A stretch of 38,673 nt of DNA from Gnetum montanum (GCA_015680685.1 MNCI01003713.1:1-38673), one strand, 5' to 3'; positions 1-10,766 are shown, counted from the first letter of the stretch. The notes: generated by a model from the letters alone, not told the origin. A program made the numbers and translations.

Positions 1-190
1 ATCACGTCACGCAAAAATCCGTAATCGTCACCGCTTTTACCGACCTGTAAGTCCCTGTCTGATCGACAAGGCCGTTCAGGGCACCGCGGATTCATTTTTC
101 CAGCTTAGCCCTCGCGCGGATCCGTGGTTAAAGCTGTGTACACGGAATTTCAATCGGTATTTCCAGCTGCCGACGTTTTCCGTCGTTACA
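1..190. mobile_element. Terminus of an unidentified LTR-type element nested in Athila-like pol
   Basis: Read on the minus strand, the reverse transcriptase linker of the neighbouring element is recognisable down to about position 196 and then stops abruptly. To the left the sequence becomes GC- and CpG-rich. The boundary reads ...TCGTTACA on the plus strand (TGTAACGACGG on the minus strand), which is how many plant gypsy LTRs begin or end. The five bases 191-195 (GATAT) would be one target-site duplicate; the other end lies outside the window. No coding capacity is seen, and the orientation cannot be decided because both readings give TG...CA-compatible ends. Confidence 0.4.
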
Positions 191-191
191 G

Positions 192-347
192 ATATGACCA
201 AGAAAAAGCTACTGACCATCTTTTAACTAACTTCAATAACATTATTTCCTATTTTGGAGTAAGTTTTGCATGGATTATAACTAGCTTCCCATTTTTCAAA
301 AACACATATTCCATTTTGGCTAGTAGCATTTTTAGTTCAAGGGCCTC
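192..347 (-). pseudogene. Linker leading into reverse transcriptase (pol fragment)
   Basis: The minus strand encodes a stretch in the pattern ELK-LLAKMEYVFL...LVIIHAKLTP...LLKLVKRW..AFSW. This matches the linker between protease and reverse transcriptase in Athila-type polyproteins, where a run ending in K-A-x-x-W-x-x-x-D-I leads into the RT fingers. One in-frame stop is visible. The reading ends at the insertion boundary near 190, so no catalytic RT block is in the window. The call rests on remembered family patterns. Confidence 0.5.
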
Positions 348-741
348 TTAGTCTGAAATTTTTAGAAATTTCCAACTCTCCCTAGTGAGTATCATCATTT
401 GTGTCATTAGAGAGTTGGTGATGAACCTACTCTAGTTCATCCATACTTGTGACATATGCACATGTCAAGCTCCTAGTCGGTTCTATGCAAAGCGTGCTAC
501 TTTTCAAATCAGCAGTTAGCCACTAGGTGCCCTTCTATTTTATGGTTGTTGCGTACAGACACCATTGAATTTCTACTTCTTGCACACATTGCTTGCATGG
601 AAAGATAGATGCTTGCTTTATAGCCCAAAGTTTCTACACACAATTGCACCTAGTATCACTATATATGATGCATGGAACTCTTCTTATTAATCTTTCCAAA
701 TGGGTTTTCCTTAGATATCTCCAAGGAAAGATGTCTGATGC

Positions 742-1095
742 CCATTCATGCATTGACAATGCTCAACCATGCCCTTCCCATGATGATTGGAAAATCCTTT
801 TTGTAGTTCTCCACTTTGATTACTAGGAAGTCGGTAGGATAAGACCACCCAAAGACAATGGTCATAATGTCTTCTGCTAGTCCTAGTGGAATAGTGATGG
901 ACTAGTTTGCCAGTTCTAATCTTATGTTGCTCTTCTTAAGAGGAGGTAGGTTTTAGGCAGTGTACATCTTATGAGAAATCAAATTAACACCAGAACCTTA
1001 ATTGAGGAGAGCCTTACATGATTTGTTTATAGCAATTTGCAAATAAATTAGAGGACTTCTAGGATCGACTAATTTCTTGGGAAGGTTTCCTGCAT
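742..1095 (-). pseudogene. Retropepsin-like protease of the left Athila-like element
   Basis: The minus-strand translation contains an ALL-N-stop-GSGVNLIS block near 980-1020, then a stretch ending PIIMGRAWLSIVNA near 745-790. This is the layout of Athila-type aspartic proteases (ALLD-LGASVNLLP ... PIILGRPFLATANA). The catalytic Asp of the D-[ST]-G-like motif reads as Asn, and a stop follows immediately, so the enzyme cannot be active. Normally it would process the Gag-Pol polyprotein. It lies between gag and the RT linker, as expected. Confidence 0.65.
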
Positions 1096-1349
1096 GGATC
1101 CAATTAAACACAGTATGAGTAAGCATTACAATATGGATCTTTAGCAGAGTTTGGTTTGAAGGAGGCTTGAAGGAATTTGATATAGAAGAGGGAGAGGTAA
1201 GAGTAGGGTGGTCAACTGTGGGTATATGAGAGTGCTTAAGTGGACTATGGGGTTTAAAGAAATATCTTTTCTTTGATCAAGAATTCAACCCCTTCGATTG
1301 ATGATTCAGTTGCAAATTAATAGCCCTCATAGCATTTCGTTGTTATGGT

Positions 1350-3676
1350 TGAGCTAGCAATTCACCTTGCATAGGTGGAGCAGGTGGTAGCTATGTGAGT
1401 GGAGGAGAAGTATCTGTAGGGACAGGAGAAGGATAAGGATAAGAGATGGTATCCCTTCTTTCATGTGGTGAATGTGCTCGATAATAATCTGAAGGGTGGT
1501 AGTGAAGCTGAAAATTAGAGACGTGATTGGATGAGTCACGTGGAGACATGGGTTGCTGAACATAGTAATCATATGTATCAAGCTACCGATAAGGGTATTG
1601 TTACCTTGGCGATGCCAACATCCATGATTGTGGTTGTTGCCATTATTGATACTGTTCATATGGTTGTGGTGGAGCTCCACTTGGATAATACAGTTGTTGC
1701 TGGTGGAACTGCTTGAGATTACCTTGAGGATAAGATAACCTTTTAGATGTCTACCTTTGTGTAAGTCATGGATGTAAGGCATACATCCCAAACTCTTGTA
1801 GATGTGAAACAATAGGGCAACATCCCTTAGGATGTTCATACTGATAGACGTCACACCCATGATCATCATCCAATTCACTGCCTATAAATTCTTTGATTAT
1901 AGCTATCTTGCCATTACCCTTGTGATATGCACATTCAGGTTCCTTGCACCTCCTGCGCTCATGATCACTACCTTGTTCTTTATACTTTTCAGCAATTTTG
2001 AGAATAGCTTGGAATTTGTTATCCATTGAGTCCCATAACTGATAAACTATGGCTGTAAGTTCAGATTGGAATTTTTGAAGTGCTAAAGTTTTCTTACTTT
2101 CCCCCTCATCAAATATGGACTTGTCCTCACTGTCGCAAATTCAAACCTTCCTCTTGCGAATAGAAGGATCGTGGTTATACTCTTTTGCACTTTCTCTTTT
2201 TGTTAGTTTGTCCTCCTCTTTAGTGACTTGCTCTATTAATCTTTGTATCTGACGAGCACTTAGTTTTGATAGTCGCCCCTAAGCATAGACACTAAGGGTT
2301 TCCCTTGTTTCTAATTGAAGCTCGTCTACTATGTAGTGAAGTTGATCCAGTTGAGAATAACCATGGCCCAAACATTTGTGCATTAAGGCATAGTATCGGC
2401 CAATGGTAGCATCCAAGGGTTTGTTCCTTCCTTATTTCCATCCTTGAATTTGCTTCCTTAAGTTGGACACCCTGGAGTACATTTGATATTTATCATTGAA
2501 CAATTTTGACGTGGTACTCCACCATTTGATAGATTCCAAGTCTAAGGACCGACACTAGTTTTCTGCTTCTTTGATAAGTGTCTTGGGGAACAACTTTAGT
2601 TTATGCCACTTATTCTCTATATTTTGCAAGGCACATGCATCTTAGAAAGCTTGAAGATGATTCTGTGGATTAGAGTCATATCCTCATTCAAATCGAGGAA
2701 CATTTTTCATGTTCAACTATTTGATTCGACTACCCTTCACATGCCTTATTGGAATTCTTACTACCTCTACAATATTAAGCATACTTTGGGTAGCAAGTAG
2801 AGGCTCATTGATGCCTTGATCATGGTGCCTATGATGCCTTCTACTACTCCTTCAATCATGGCGATGTGCCTCTCTTGAACATTTGTGTCCTTGATCTTTC
2901 CTTTCCCAATGGTCTCCTCGATCATTTTGGTCCCATCAATCATTTTGTTCATTCCAATTACCTCCATCACAGTCTCACCTTCTATGGTCATGGTTAGAGC
3001 TAGAAGAAGATGATGATGACAAAGGGGAAGAGGAAGAAGAACCAGCACCATCATGGTGCCTACTTCTACATCTTCGGCGATTGCAACCATAATCACAATC
3101 TTGCTTCTTGTCTACATCCCTGTCTTGACTTGCCCTTGCATATCCTTCTTTGTCATTGGATCCCTTATTCCCACAACCAGGATTGTGAATTGTGGAGTGC
3201 AAGTTCTGATTTTGACATCCATCATTGAAGTCAAAGAGAGGAGTCTTATTGAATGGAAAACAACTAGAGAAGGCTTCCCCACTAGCTTGTTGGTACAATA
3301 GGAATGGAGAATTGTTAAGTCCTTTTACCTTCAAAAATTTGTAGCACTGCTCTAGCTGTCGATCTCGCAGATGATGTGCTTTAGTGGGATGATAATCCCT
3401 AGCATTAGTATCTTCCATAATATACTCCACATGGCATTTTTGGAGATCACATTGTGTAAGCATTTGGTAGAGCATTGTAGGAACAATGCGATCGGGTAGC
3501 AACACAATGTTGCCTTCCATGTCACACTACCGCAGCTATTCATCTTGGTGTAGGATGAAGGTGAAGTCTAGTACATACTCATCAAGATGAGTATATACAA
3601 TTCGATATTGTTGAGGCACTAGTTGATAAGCTCTATCAATTGTGGGTGGTGAATCACTTATGTGAGAAAAAGACAT
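1350..3676 (-). pseudogene. Gag of the left Athila-like element, with a long N-terminal extension
   Basis: The likely start is the minus-strand ATG at 3676-3674 (MSFSHISD). About 190-280 residues of unfamiliar, Cys/His- and Ser-rich sequence follow (serine tracts near 3000-3040). The capsid-like core comes next, about 2750-2100, with blocks such as LRKQIQGWK and PLDATIGRYYALM, shared with the gag at 25490-27472. Next is a zinc-knuckle-like CDVYQYEHPKGCC, a CX2CX3HX4C pattern with the second Cys lost, near 1830-1870. A Pro/Gln/Tyr-rich tail runs to about 1350. Several stops interrupt it. Gag would form virus-like particles and bind the element RNA. Confidence 0.75.
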
Positions 3677-3818
3677 GTTCGATTAGTGAAATAAAAATCA
3701 CAGTGTGCTCTGAGTATTTGTTGTAGTAATTGTAAGATAAGATATGATTCTTAGGTTCATTCCAATGATTTAAATACTTTTCACTAGGTCCTAGATAGCA
3801 CACGAAACAACAAAAAGT

Positions 3819-3836
3819 TCCCTAGCAATGGCGCCA
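3819..3836 (-). promoter_or_regulatory. Primer binding site (tRNA-Asp type) of the left element
   Basis: On the minus strand, one base inside the LTR, the sequence is TGGCGCCATTGCTAGGGA. It differs at few positions from the complement of the plant tRNA-Asp 3' end (TGGCGCCGTTGCCGGGGA), the usual minus-strand primer of Athila/Tat-like elements. It fixes the element orientation as minus. Confidence 0.75.
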
Positions 3837-3837
3837 A

Positions 3838-4647
3838 TGATGAGCGGTGAGGTACCCCTACGCCTAACCATAAGAATCACTAAGGCGTTACACACGATTC
3901 GATTGAATTTTGTGAACCTATAGTTATCTCATGCATTAGCTTTTCTAGGAGGTGAAATGGGTGTTGAGAACGTTTGTTGTCTTTTCAACTACACTTATGA
4001 GGCTCGAGGGTATGGTTTAAGTATAATTGAGGTATATGATTTTTTATCATTTTATGTTTTATAGATGTAATCACCTACAATAAGAATGAAGAGCAGAGTA
4101 ACTTAAAATCTAACTTGTTTACTGTCTATCTAGCCTAACACGAGTAACTGTCCCACTTTCTTGAACACATCCTAAACACATATAGCACTGCTGGGCTACC
4201 AAACATTAATCGTTGCTAGGTTACCAAGTACTATATGTATGTTTGAAGTGGTTGTGCTAGTGTTCATTAACAACTGGAAATAAATTGCTTAATTCAAATG
4301 CATTAAAGTAAAGAGCAAGAAAGTAAAATGCATTAAAGAAAATATCAATCTATTCTTAGTGCTGCAAGGATTGTCAACAGAGTTTGTTTTATTCTCGTCA
4401 CATTGTTGCGCTCAGGTACATCAATGCTTGAACAAAGAACCGTATGCACTTAGACTCCTTCTGCGGGCACTCGGAAAATATTCTAACTCTGAGGAAACTA
4501 AAATGCAAGAGCTTTGCTACTCTAGCTTGAAAACTAACTTCAAAACTATGTGAAAACTAGAGCCCAGACGCGGTATTTATAAACTCAAGGTATACACCCA
4601 ACGTTGTGTACGCGACATCGTGATAGACAGCATAAACATTTTCATCA
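3838..4647 (-). mobile_element. 5' LTR of the left Athila-like element
   Basis: The 810-bp LTR begins TGATGAAAATG on the minus strand and ends ...GCTCATCA next to the primer binding site. Inside, in transcription order, are GATGTC-AACGTT dyads 14 bp apart, a TATA box (TTTATAAATA, 4574-4581), an AATAAA signal (4388-4393) and the U5 stem-loop (4178-4238). By eye it is roughly 88% identical to the LTR at 33999-34807. GTAAT follows its outer end at 4648-4652. Confidence 0.85.
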
Positions 4648-4652
4648 GTAAT

Positions 4653-5576
4653 AAACCCCTTGTCCAAGATATTCTTGATGAATATTGTAAAAGAGTGTAT
4701 GCACTTGGCATTATCTTCATGATAAAACTATAAACAACAAGGTTGCAATGTCAAAAGTACCTCTAATAAAATTTATTGTAAGATCAATAATCAAATCACC
4801 AATAAAAATTGTTGACTATCACTATTATTATTGTATGACAAATACATTAATATGGTCCTTTGTATTAGCACCATGCCCCAAATTTCATCAATAATATAGG
4901 TAGCACTTTGCATGAATTTTATAGACATGCATATCAACACACCATTGCTTCAATGCATGTTAATTAGTATTATTATTTTGTCTTTATGCCAAAGTAGAAA
5001 CATTGATGCCCTTCACTAAGGAGTTTTTAAAAATGCTTGTGAATAACTTTTGATGAGACTTATCTTACAAAGTAAAATGGCTTAAAAAGCTGAATTTTTG
5101 ACCCATGTTCGAGGAAATTTCTGGACCTAGACATTTCGTGCTATAAGCCTGGGCCGGCCAAACTTCAAGCTTAATTACAAAGATTTAAACACAGTTACCA
5201 CAAATTGAAACTAAGCAACACAAAGAAACGGAAAACAAATAAAGATGAGGTTGCAAATAAGAAACAGGTTTAGCAATTGAACAAGTTTAAATGCTTAAAA
5301 CCTGAAGATGGAAACAAATCAACTTATTTTGAGAAAAATAAAAAAAATGCCGTCTATTTATGTACTCAATTTGTTTGATTTGTTATATTGCATTTCATTT
5401 TTCAGTCTTGCATACTATTTCACTTGGCAAACTTGCAAAAACTTCAACTTACTATCTCAGAAGCAACGACGTCTTTAAACTGTTCCATCTCAGAGACGGA
5501 AAACGTGGTGTTTCAGGCAACTAGGGGATTCACAGGCCATTTCAACACACGGGTGTTGGTTTCATGCAATGAAACG
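4653..5576. other. AT-rich intergenic DNA, no gene recognised
   Basis: No coding similarity strong enough to name is seen. A short open stretch at 4658-4735 has a weak helical pattern (DILDEYCKRVYALG) that loosely recalls plant 2-oxoglutarate dioxygenases, but it is far too short to support. The rest is AT-rich without obvious repeats. Confidence 0.5.
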
Positions 5577-5720
5577 ATGGCTTTGGTTTTTTTAGTGCTT
5601 CGGTTTATGTGCAGTTATGCAGCGAATGCAAGAGTGGTTGATGAAGATCAGATTCTTCTGTAGCTGAAGAGCAAATGACAGTTATTTGGAATAATAGTAA
5701 GGTGTGTTATTCCCGTCTCT
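5577..5720 (+). pseudogene. Possible 5' end of an LRR receptor-like gene (signal peptide and start of LRRNT)
   Basis: The ATG at 5577 opens a hydrophobic signal-like peptide (MALVFLVLRFMCSYAANA), followed by VVDEDQILL, a stop, then LKSK. An acidic pair before a leucine-rich ALLxFK/LKS helix is typical of the LRRNT cap of plant LRR receptor-like proteins. The frame breaks at once and no LRR follows for 2 kb. An LRR fragment on the same strand lies at 7880-8240, so the two may be the scattered ends of one dead gene. This is an inference from short matches. Confidence 0.3.
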
Positions 5721-6124
5721 TCCACACAATACTAATGAATTTCTAAAATAAACTAAAGAATAATGGAGAAATTAGCAAGATATTGGAAAAATTTCAAGGT
5801 GAAAAGTAGAAAAAATAGGTTCTTGGACTGTTAGCCGCCTAGCTTCCAGATTGAAGCACAAAGATAATTAATGAATACAATGGATGAGGATTGCATGTGA
5901 AGATTATAGCTTATAAGTTGACAATTGTTGTTCCAAGCATGCTCCCTTACACCTCCATATATATCTCTCACGTTACAAAAATAAGCCCAAAATAAAGATG
6001 ATAAGGTAATTTGTTTTTAGTAAAAGGATTTGCATTACTAATAAAAGAAAATAGGTAAATGAAACCATTGAACAAAATAGCTATGGAGAAAATCACAGTG
6101 GGGGATGAAGCAAATCATTGTGAA

Positions 6125-6170
6125 GCGATAGAGCAAATCATGGTAGGGTGATAGAGCAAATCATGGTAGG
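6125..6170. repeat. Short tandem duplication, 23 bp x 2
   Basis: The phrase GATAGAGCAAATCATGGTAG occurs twice in direct succession, with one or two differences in the flanking bases. A looser third version precedes it. Confidence 0.7.
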
Positions 6171-6525
6171 CCATTTTTTTCCAGTAAAACATTGGCAAAA
6201 CTTACTTGCAAGACCTAATATATTAGCCTCAACATATATCAATATATGCATTATACCTGAATACTAGCCCACAAATATATCTAGTATACTCTTGCTTGAA
6301 TACTAGTTGACTCCATTTTGTTGGGACAAGACTAGTATGATGATGATGACTCTTGTTTTAGGCCATTTTCCCTTGTAAATATAGGCAAAAATTACTTGCA
6401 TGAACTAATATATTACCCTTGACATATACCAATATATGCAGTATATTCTTGCTTGAATATTAGCTGACTCTATTTTGTTGGGACAAGTCTAGCATGATGA
6501 TGATGCCTCTTGTTTTAGGCTATGC
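6170..6525 (+). repeat. Dispersed repeat, two adjacent copies
   Basis: Two tandem units of about 160-190 bp (6170-6361 and 6362-6525) share a T-rich start, ATTACTTGCA, AATATATGCA, CTTGCTTGAATA and a closing TTTTGTTGGGACAAG followed by ATGATGATG and TTGTTTTAGG. A more diverged third copy lies at 7483-7625, and the closing block recurs inverted at 10105-10165. No ORF is seen. This looks like a non-coding, SINE- or MITE-like family. Confidence 0.65.
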
Positions 6526-7482
6526 ATTACAAGTCTATGAAACTTGGAGATGTAGAAACATGTATCTCAAACATAACTGAGTTGTGATCCTAAATTTGGA
6601 AACGTGCTAGAAAATGCCAAAGAAACACAAGAATACGAAATTATATATAAGGTGGCAGAGAGCGTATGGCTTAGAAAAGTCAAAGGAGTTTTGATTTCTT
6701 AGCTATTAATAAAATGCTACAAGGACGACAAACTAAACAGTTCATTCCCTCTAAAGCAAATGTTGGATAAACAATGTTTAACAAGACCATACTATCAGTA
6801 GACAACACCATCTACTTCTTTCAATCCTCCATTCCTAACTCCTACTATGAGTCGAAAAATTTTTCATTGTGTAAAAAGATTTTTGTGGAGGGGGTTGAGG
6901 GAAAGGTTGTAGGGGGAAGAATTAGAAAAAAGAAGAGTTTTGCATAGTGGTGCATTCTCTAAAAAAAGTGTTTTATTTTTTGTGTGACACCTCCAAAAAN
7001 CTCATTAAATAAATTAAATAATTATTAAATATATATGTATGTCCAAATCATAAAACATAGCAGACTCATCCTATCAGAATTTATGTTAGTAAAAAAGATG
7101 TTCAACTGTGGGGATCATTTATATTCTAGTGGAAATTTGAAAGTCGCTGAAGCAGCCTTGTCAAGTACCTTACAGCCATTAAGACCTTGTCATGTACCGA
7201 ACTGTCATTAAATAATTTGCATTTTACTTGCAGCTGCACAGGAGGCCATTCTTTATTTATTGTCTGTTGTCAGCTGCACAACCATTAATTGATTTTGACC
7301 TTCGCAGGTAACGAGCAGGTACAATATTCTTTGTTGAATGCTCGATATATTTATCTCATAGCGAGAACCTGGTGATAATCGGTTTTAAACTTTAAAACAA
7401 AGCCTTGATGTGCAGGTACACTAGACTGGCTATGGATTAAGTTGTATTCCACGTTTTATCAGCGTTTCTGTGTGCGTGCCCT

Positions 7483-7625
7483 AGTTTTAGGCCATATTTT
7501 ACTGTAAAATACGCGTAAAAATTACTTGTATTATTTATATATTACCTTCGACCAGTATACTCTTGCTTGAATACTAGCCTACCTTTTTTTGTTAGGGTTG
7601 ATAAGGTTAAAACGATGATAAGGAC
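7483..7625 (+). repeat. Third, diverged copy of the dispersed repeat
   Basis: It shares the order TTTTAGGCCAT, AAAAATTACTTG, ATATTACC, TATACTCTTGCTTGAATACTAG and TTTTTGTTAGG with the units at 6170-6525. It lacks the intact GATGATGATG tail. Confidence 0.55.
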
Positions 7626-7879
7626 GATGTAACGGCTGTTGCTTGAATACATACTTCTGAGCTGGTCAACTATGAACTTCAATCATAATTAGAGAAAAGG
7701 CGGGTCAAATTGATCGTCCGCGGAACTTAACTAGTTTAATATAGATTCAAAGAATGGTTCACATCAGTGACATCACAACCTACTCAAGACTGTTAAAATA
7801 AATGATCTTTGAATCTTTATTAACCTTAAAGTACACCCACCAACAAAGGCTGAATTTAGCTTTTAAACCCTATGATCTT

Positions 7880-8240
7880 TTATTACTTTACCGAGGGCTC
7901 TGCCGCATCTCCTCAAACTATCAATCTCTGATCAACTGCACCCGTCTGCAAGTCTTGAAATTAACTTCTGGGGTCCTTACCAACGGAAATTAACATGCTG
8001 CACCAGCTGGTGTCTCTGGATTTGTCCAGCAACAATTTCTTTTGAGAGATTCTTGCTAGGATCAGCAAGCTTCCAAAGATTGAGTCCCGGCCTTCATCTG
8101 GAAGGAAACCAGCCTTCATCTGGAAGGAAACCAGCTGAATACACCGATTCCTTCTTTTCCGGAAAATCTGACTTCAAATCTTAACTCCCTTGCTTGGAAT
8201 CCTTTAATTTTCTCAACGGAACAATAGTTCCTAAAGCTAG
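7880..8240 (+). pseudogene. LRR receptor-like protein fragment
   Basis: The plus strand encodes consecutive leucine-rich repeat pieces in shifting frames: LINCTRLQVLKLTS near 7930-7970, then MLHQLVSLDLSSNNF at about 7995-8040, ARISKL near 8060, and a later IPSF-LTS-LNSLAWN...LNGTIVP stretch at about 8140-8235. The LDLSSNNF block is the classic plant extracellular LRR consensus. Frameshifts and a 22-bp tandem duplication (8091-8134) show it is dead. No kinase or transmembrane part is seen. It could be a receptor-like kinase or receptor-like protein. Confidence 0.55.
8091..8134. repeat. Perfect 22-bp tandem duplication inside the LRR fragment
   Basis: CCTTCATCTGGAAGGAAACC plus two bases occurs at 8091-8112 and again at 8113-8134. 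Because 22 is not a multiple of three, it shifts the LRR frame. Confidence 0.9.
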
Positions 8241-8639
8241 GTACTATGCATCTGTTCAAATTTTTACGGGTCTCTTTTACAACTCAGTAATGAAACTGAA
8301 ACGGAAGTTTTATTATTTTAATATTTAAATTAAATATCGACTTCACAGGATGGTCTACTACCACTGGAATCCCCGCTGCAGTATTATATTTTAACCTCTA
8401 TTTTTAAAGCGTATGCCTTATTTTTAAAGCTTGCAGTAGAGCACCTACTCAACTATTGGTTGTCCAATTAGAATTTTGGCAGATCCGAGTTAATTTAATT
8501 GAGTCTAACTTTTATTAGAATTTTTATTTTTATTGAAAAATTAATAGCTTTCATGTTTCTGGACATGTAGCCAATACAAAACTTCGGTAAAAGTTTATGA
8601 CTTAGAAAGACAGATATTGAAATCCAAACCATCACGTAG

Positions 8640-8955
8640 AATTTCCAAATAAAAAATCTTACCACCAAAATAATACATCCTAAGTGTACATCCTAAGTAT
8701 ATATAAGTATCTTATTACCTATATATATATATGTTAAGATAAGTATACATCCTAAGTATATATAAGTATCTTATTACCTATATATATATGTTAAGTCTAC
8801 CACAGTAAAAGTATCTTATTAACTATCTGTTAAGTGTACCTATAAGAGAAAAAGTATAACACACCTTCCCTTCCCTCAAAAATTAAAGCATTCTATTCCA
8901 CTCTATATTCTTGTATAACATTCTATTCCACCCTATATATTCCAGTATAACAGAG
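8640..8955. repeat. AT-rich tandem and interspersed short repeats
   Basis: CATCCTAAGTATATATAAGT followed by ATCTTATTACC and a TA tract occurs twice (about 8695-8735 and 8745-8795), with partial copies on both sides. CATTCTATTCCAC-CTATAT is duplicated at 8889-8950. This is simple-sequence expansion with no coding content. Confidence 0.7.
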
Positions 8956-9074
8956 ACGTAAGAAACCAGGGTAGGTATTCTGACGCAAATCTTTGATCAC
9001 TCGCGCATTCAAATATTCTACATTATCTCGATGACTGTTTCCTATCTAGCGTTACACGTAAGCGAAGGTTCGGA

Positions 9075-9235
9075 TGCAAAAGGTCCACCAAAATACAATT
9101 TTTACATGACATAGAACTATCCAAGGCTTGGGGTATTCTTCACGACAATGATCGGGACCACGCTGGTTGGCTGCGAAGAAGATTCCAAAATACATGAACC
9201 ACTTTTTCAAGGTTACACGTAATGCTGTTGACATT
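9075..9235 (-). repeat. Inverted partial copy of the block at about 14700-14825
   Basis: Reading the plus strand here against the reverse complement of 14715-14825 gives a clear match: GTCCACC-AAATAC-ATTTTTA, then a TGGG-T block, then GACCA--CTGGTTGG. The same block recurs at about 17200-17290 in the duplicated 3' flank. So this repeat flanks the esterase gene on both sides in opposite orientation. No ORF longer than about 60 codons is present. Confidence 0.5.
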
Positions 9236-10384
9236 AGCGGCAGTTTAATTGCTTTAATGTGAACAACCGCAAACTAATAAGTCAAAGTTCAGAGCTAGAT
9301 GTTTGCCTTCTTTAGTATTATAAAAAGATAAAGGTCGGTAGGGCGGTGTACTAACTACCAATCCGTGAGTGAATGGGAATGCAGATAAAGTATTTCTCCT
9401 CCGTTGGATGCTTCCGAAAACAGGCTTTCTGCGCAGCATGCCAACCCTGCAGATTTTTTAGGCTTGGAAAGCGCCATTATTGTCGCTGCCCGTCTAGATA
9501 CAGAATCTAGAGCACGGCCAGAAATTCAAAGTCTCCCCAGAAACTCGATGTCTCCCCAAGTTTTCCATGAAAGATTAAATTTTAAGCATGCCGTCAACGT
9601 AGGGCGAAATTTAGATGGTTCCTTTTTTTTTGCACAACCAAGATTGTTTCTTTGCAAACGCTATAAACAATAGGATTGCTTTTGGAAAACCGAAATTAAC
9701 AATGAGATTATCTTTGGAGATTAGATGATCATTTTGCTAAGAGCATGTTCCTTCCACGTCAATGGGTAATCCAAAGTTCAACCTCTTTGCATAGAGTTTT
9801 AATGGTGATCTTGCTATGCAAAGTATTAAGATGGTCAATGGATTGACAATGAAAGTTTAACCTCTTTGAGAGGACCCAAAAACAATCATTTTATCATCAT
9901 TTCAAAGGATGGTCTCTCCTAGCTATAACTAACAATATTTAACATTTTATAAAAGGGTCACTATTCCAAGGATTAGTGCTCATTCCACAAAGTAGGGTGA
10001 GCATCCCAGTAAAAGCCTAGCCTCTTTGCCAGTGATTATGCTATGAATCCATGCTTTCCAAAATAGGAACCTCTTACCATCAATTCAAATTCAAATTATG
10101 GTCTCACTATGAATCATGGTTATCATCATCATCATCATAGCCTTGTTCCAACAAAATAGGGTGGAGTACCTAAATTATCTTTTGCTATTTACATCTATGA
10201 AGGGCTGAAGACTCATCTTTTTACAATTCCTATGTATCATTTGAAATTATTTTTTCTGCTTTTTATTCTCTTTATAATTTCACTATGAAATTGAAACTTA
10301 AATATTTTTTTATTACATTAGAGACCCATATGATCTATTGGACAAAAGAAATATATAAATATATATCATATTTGGTCACACTTC
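9236..10384. other. Intergenic DNA, no gene recognised
   Basis: Open stretches of up to 89 codons exist near 9404-9673 but show no domain, signal peptide or codon bias. At 10105-10165 the reverse complement of the TTTTGTTGG-ACAAG...GATGATGATG repeat tail is present, with a CAT/ATC microsatellite. Confidence 0.5.
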
Positions 10385-10520
10385 TCCCCTTTCCCCTAGT
10401 GGTAAGACTCTTGATTTAAAAGCTTTAAGTCATGTGTTTGATTTTGGTGAGCAATGCTAAGTTATAAAGTTCCAACACTCCTACAATTCTTCAAAAACAA
10501 ATAGATTAGGCATGTCCTCA
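10385..10520 (+). mobile_element. tRNA-derived SINE, copy 1
   Basis: CCTAGTGGTAAGACTCTTG (A-box-like, from 10396) is followed about 35 bp later by GTGTTTGATTTTGG (B-box-like, 10434-10447), then AGCAATGCTAAGTTATAAAG and a short non-tRNA tail. Internal pol III promoter boxes at this spacing are the hallmark of plant SINEs. Related copies lie at 17640-17740 (minus) and 23697-23850 (plus). Confidence 0.6.
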
Positions 10521-10766
10521 TCCGCCCATCTTTGTAACCCTACCCACACAACTCTAAAATAAACAAGTTAAGATTTCCCTCGAGCTTGAATCCTTGAGGT
10601 GACACCCCCAACCCTTCAAATTAAATGGTGTGAACGGACTTTTGTCATCTTTTAAATTAAGCAAGAGCATCACAAAGAAAGTCCTTTTTTGTCGTCTCGC
10701 GGGTTGGTATTTCGGCAAAGCAGTTACCACCGAAAGCAGGCATCACAGGGCAACAAGGTCGTCTCT

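Larger units (their letters stand above)
191..4647 (-). mobile_element. 5' part of a decayed Athila/Tat-like Ty3/gypsy retrotransposon
   Basis: In minus-strand order there are a 5' LTR (4647-3838), a tRNA-Asp-type primer binding site, gag (3676 to about 1350), a retropepsin-like domain (about 1095-742) and the linker that precedes reverse transcriptase (347-192). The element is then cut by another insertion at 190 and by the window edge. Gag and protease resemble the Athila/Tat branch of Ty3/gypsy and align over long stretches with the gag of the complete element at 25490-27472. Many in-frame stops make it inactive. Confidence 0.85.
5721..7482. other. Intergenic AT-rich DNA around the dispersed repeats, with gap N at 7000
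   Basis: Apart from the repeats at 6125-6525 nothing is recognised. The N at 7000 has no visible duplication or inversion in its flanks. TGTGACACCTCC just before it resembles an LTR start, but no partner is found. A duplicated CAGCTGCACA phrase with splice-acceptor-like CTTGCAG and TTCGCAG occurs at 7228-7310 without a supporting exon. Confidence 0.4.

Noticed and set aside
2975-3301. Plus-strand frames opposite the left gag
   Set aside because: They are shadows of the minus-strand gag, whose core matches the independent gag copy at 25490-27472.
4658-4735. Possible 2-oxoglutarate dioxygenase relic (DILDEYCKRVYALG)
   Set aside because: About 20 residues of generic helical similarity with no HxD or RxS motif nearby.
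6980-7000. TGTGACACCTCC before the N as an LTR start
   Set aside because: No matching LTR, primer site or target duplication in the window; the sequence is interrupted by the gap.
9404-9673. 89-codon plus-strand open frame
   Set aside because: No recognisable domain, no promoter or homologue pattern, and it lies among dispersed repeats.
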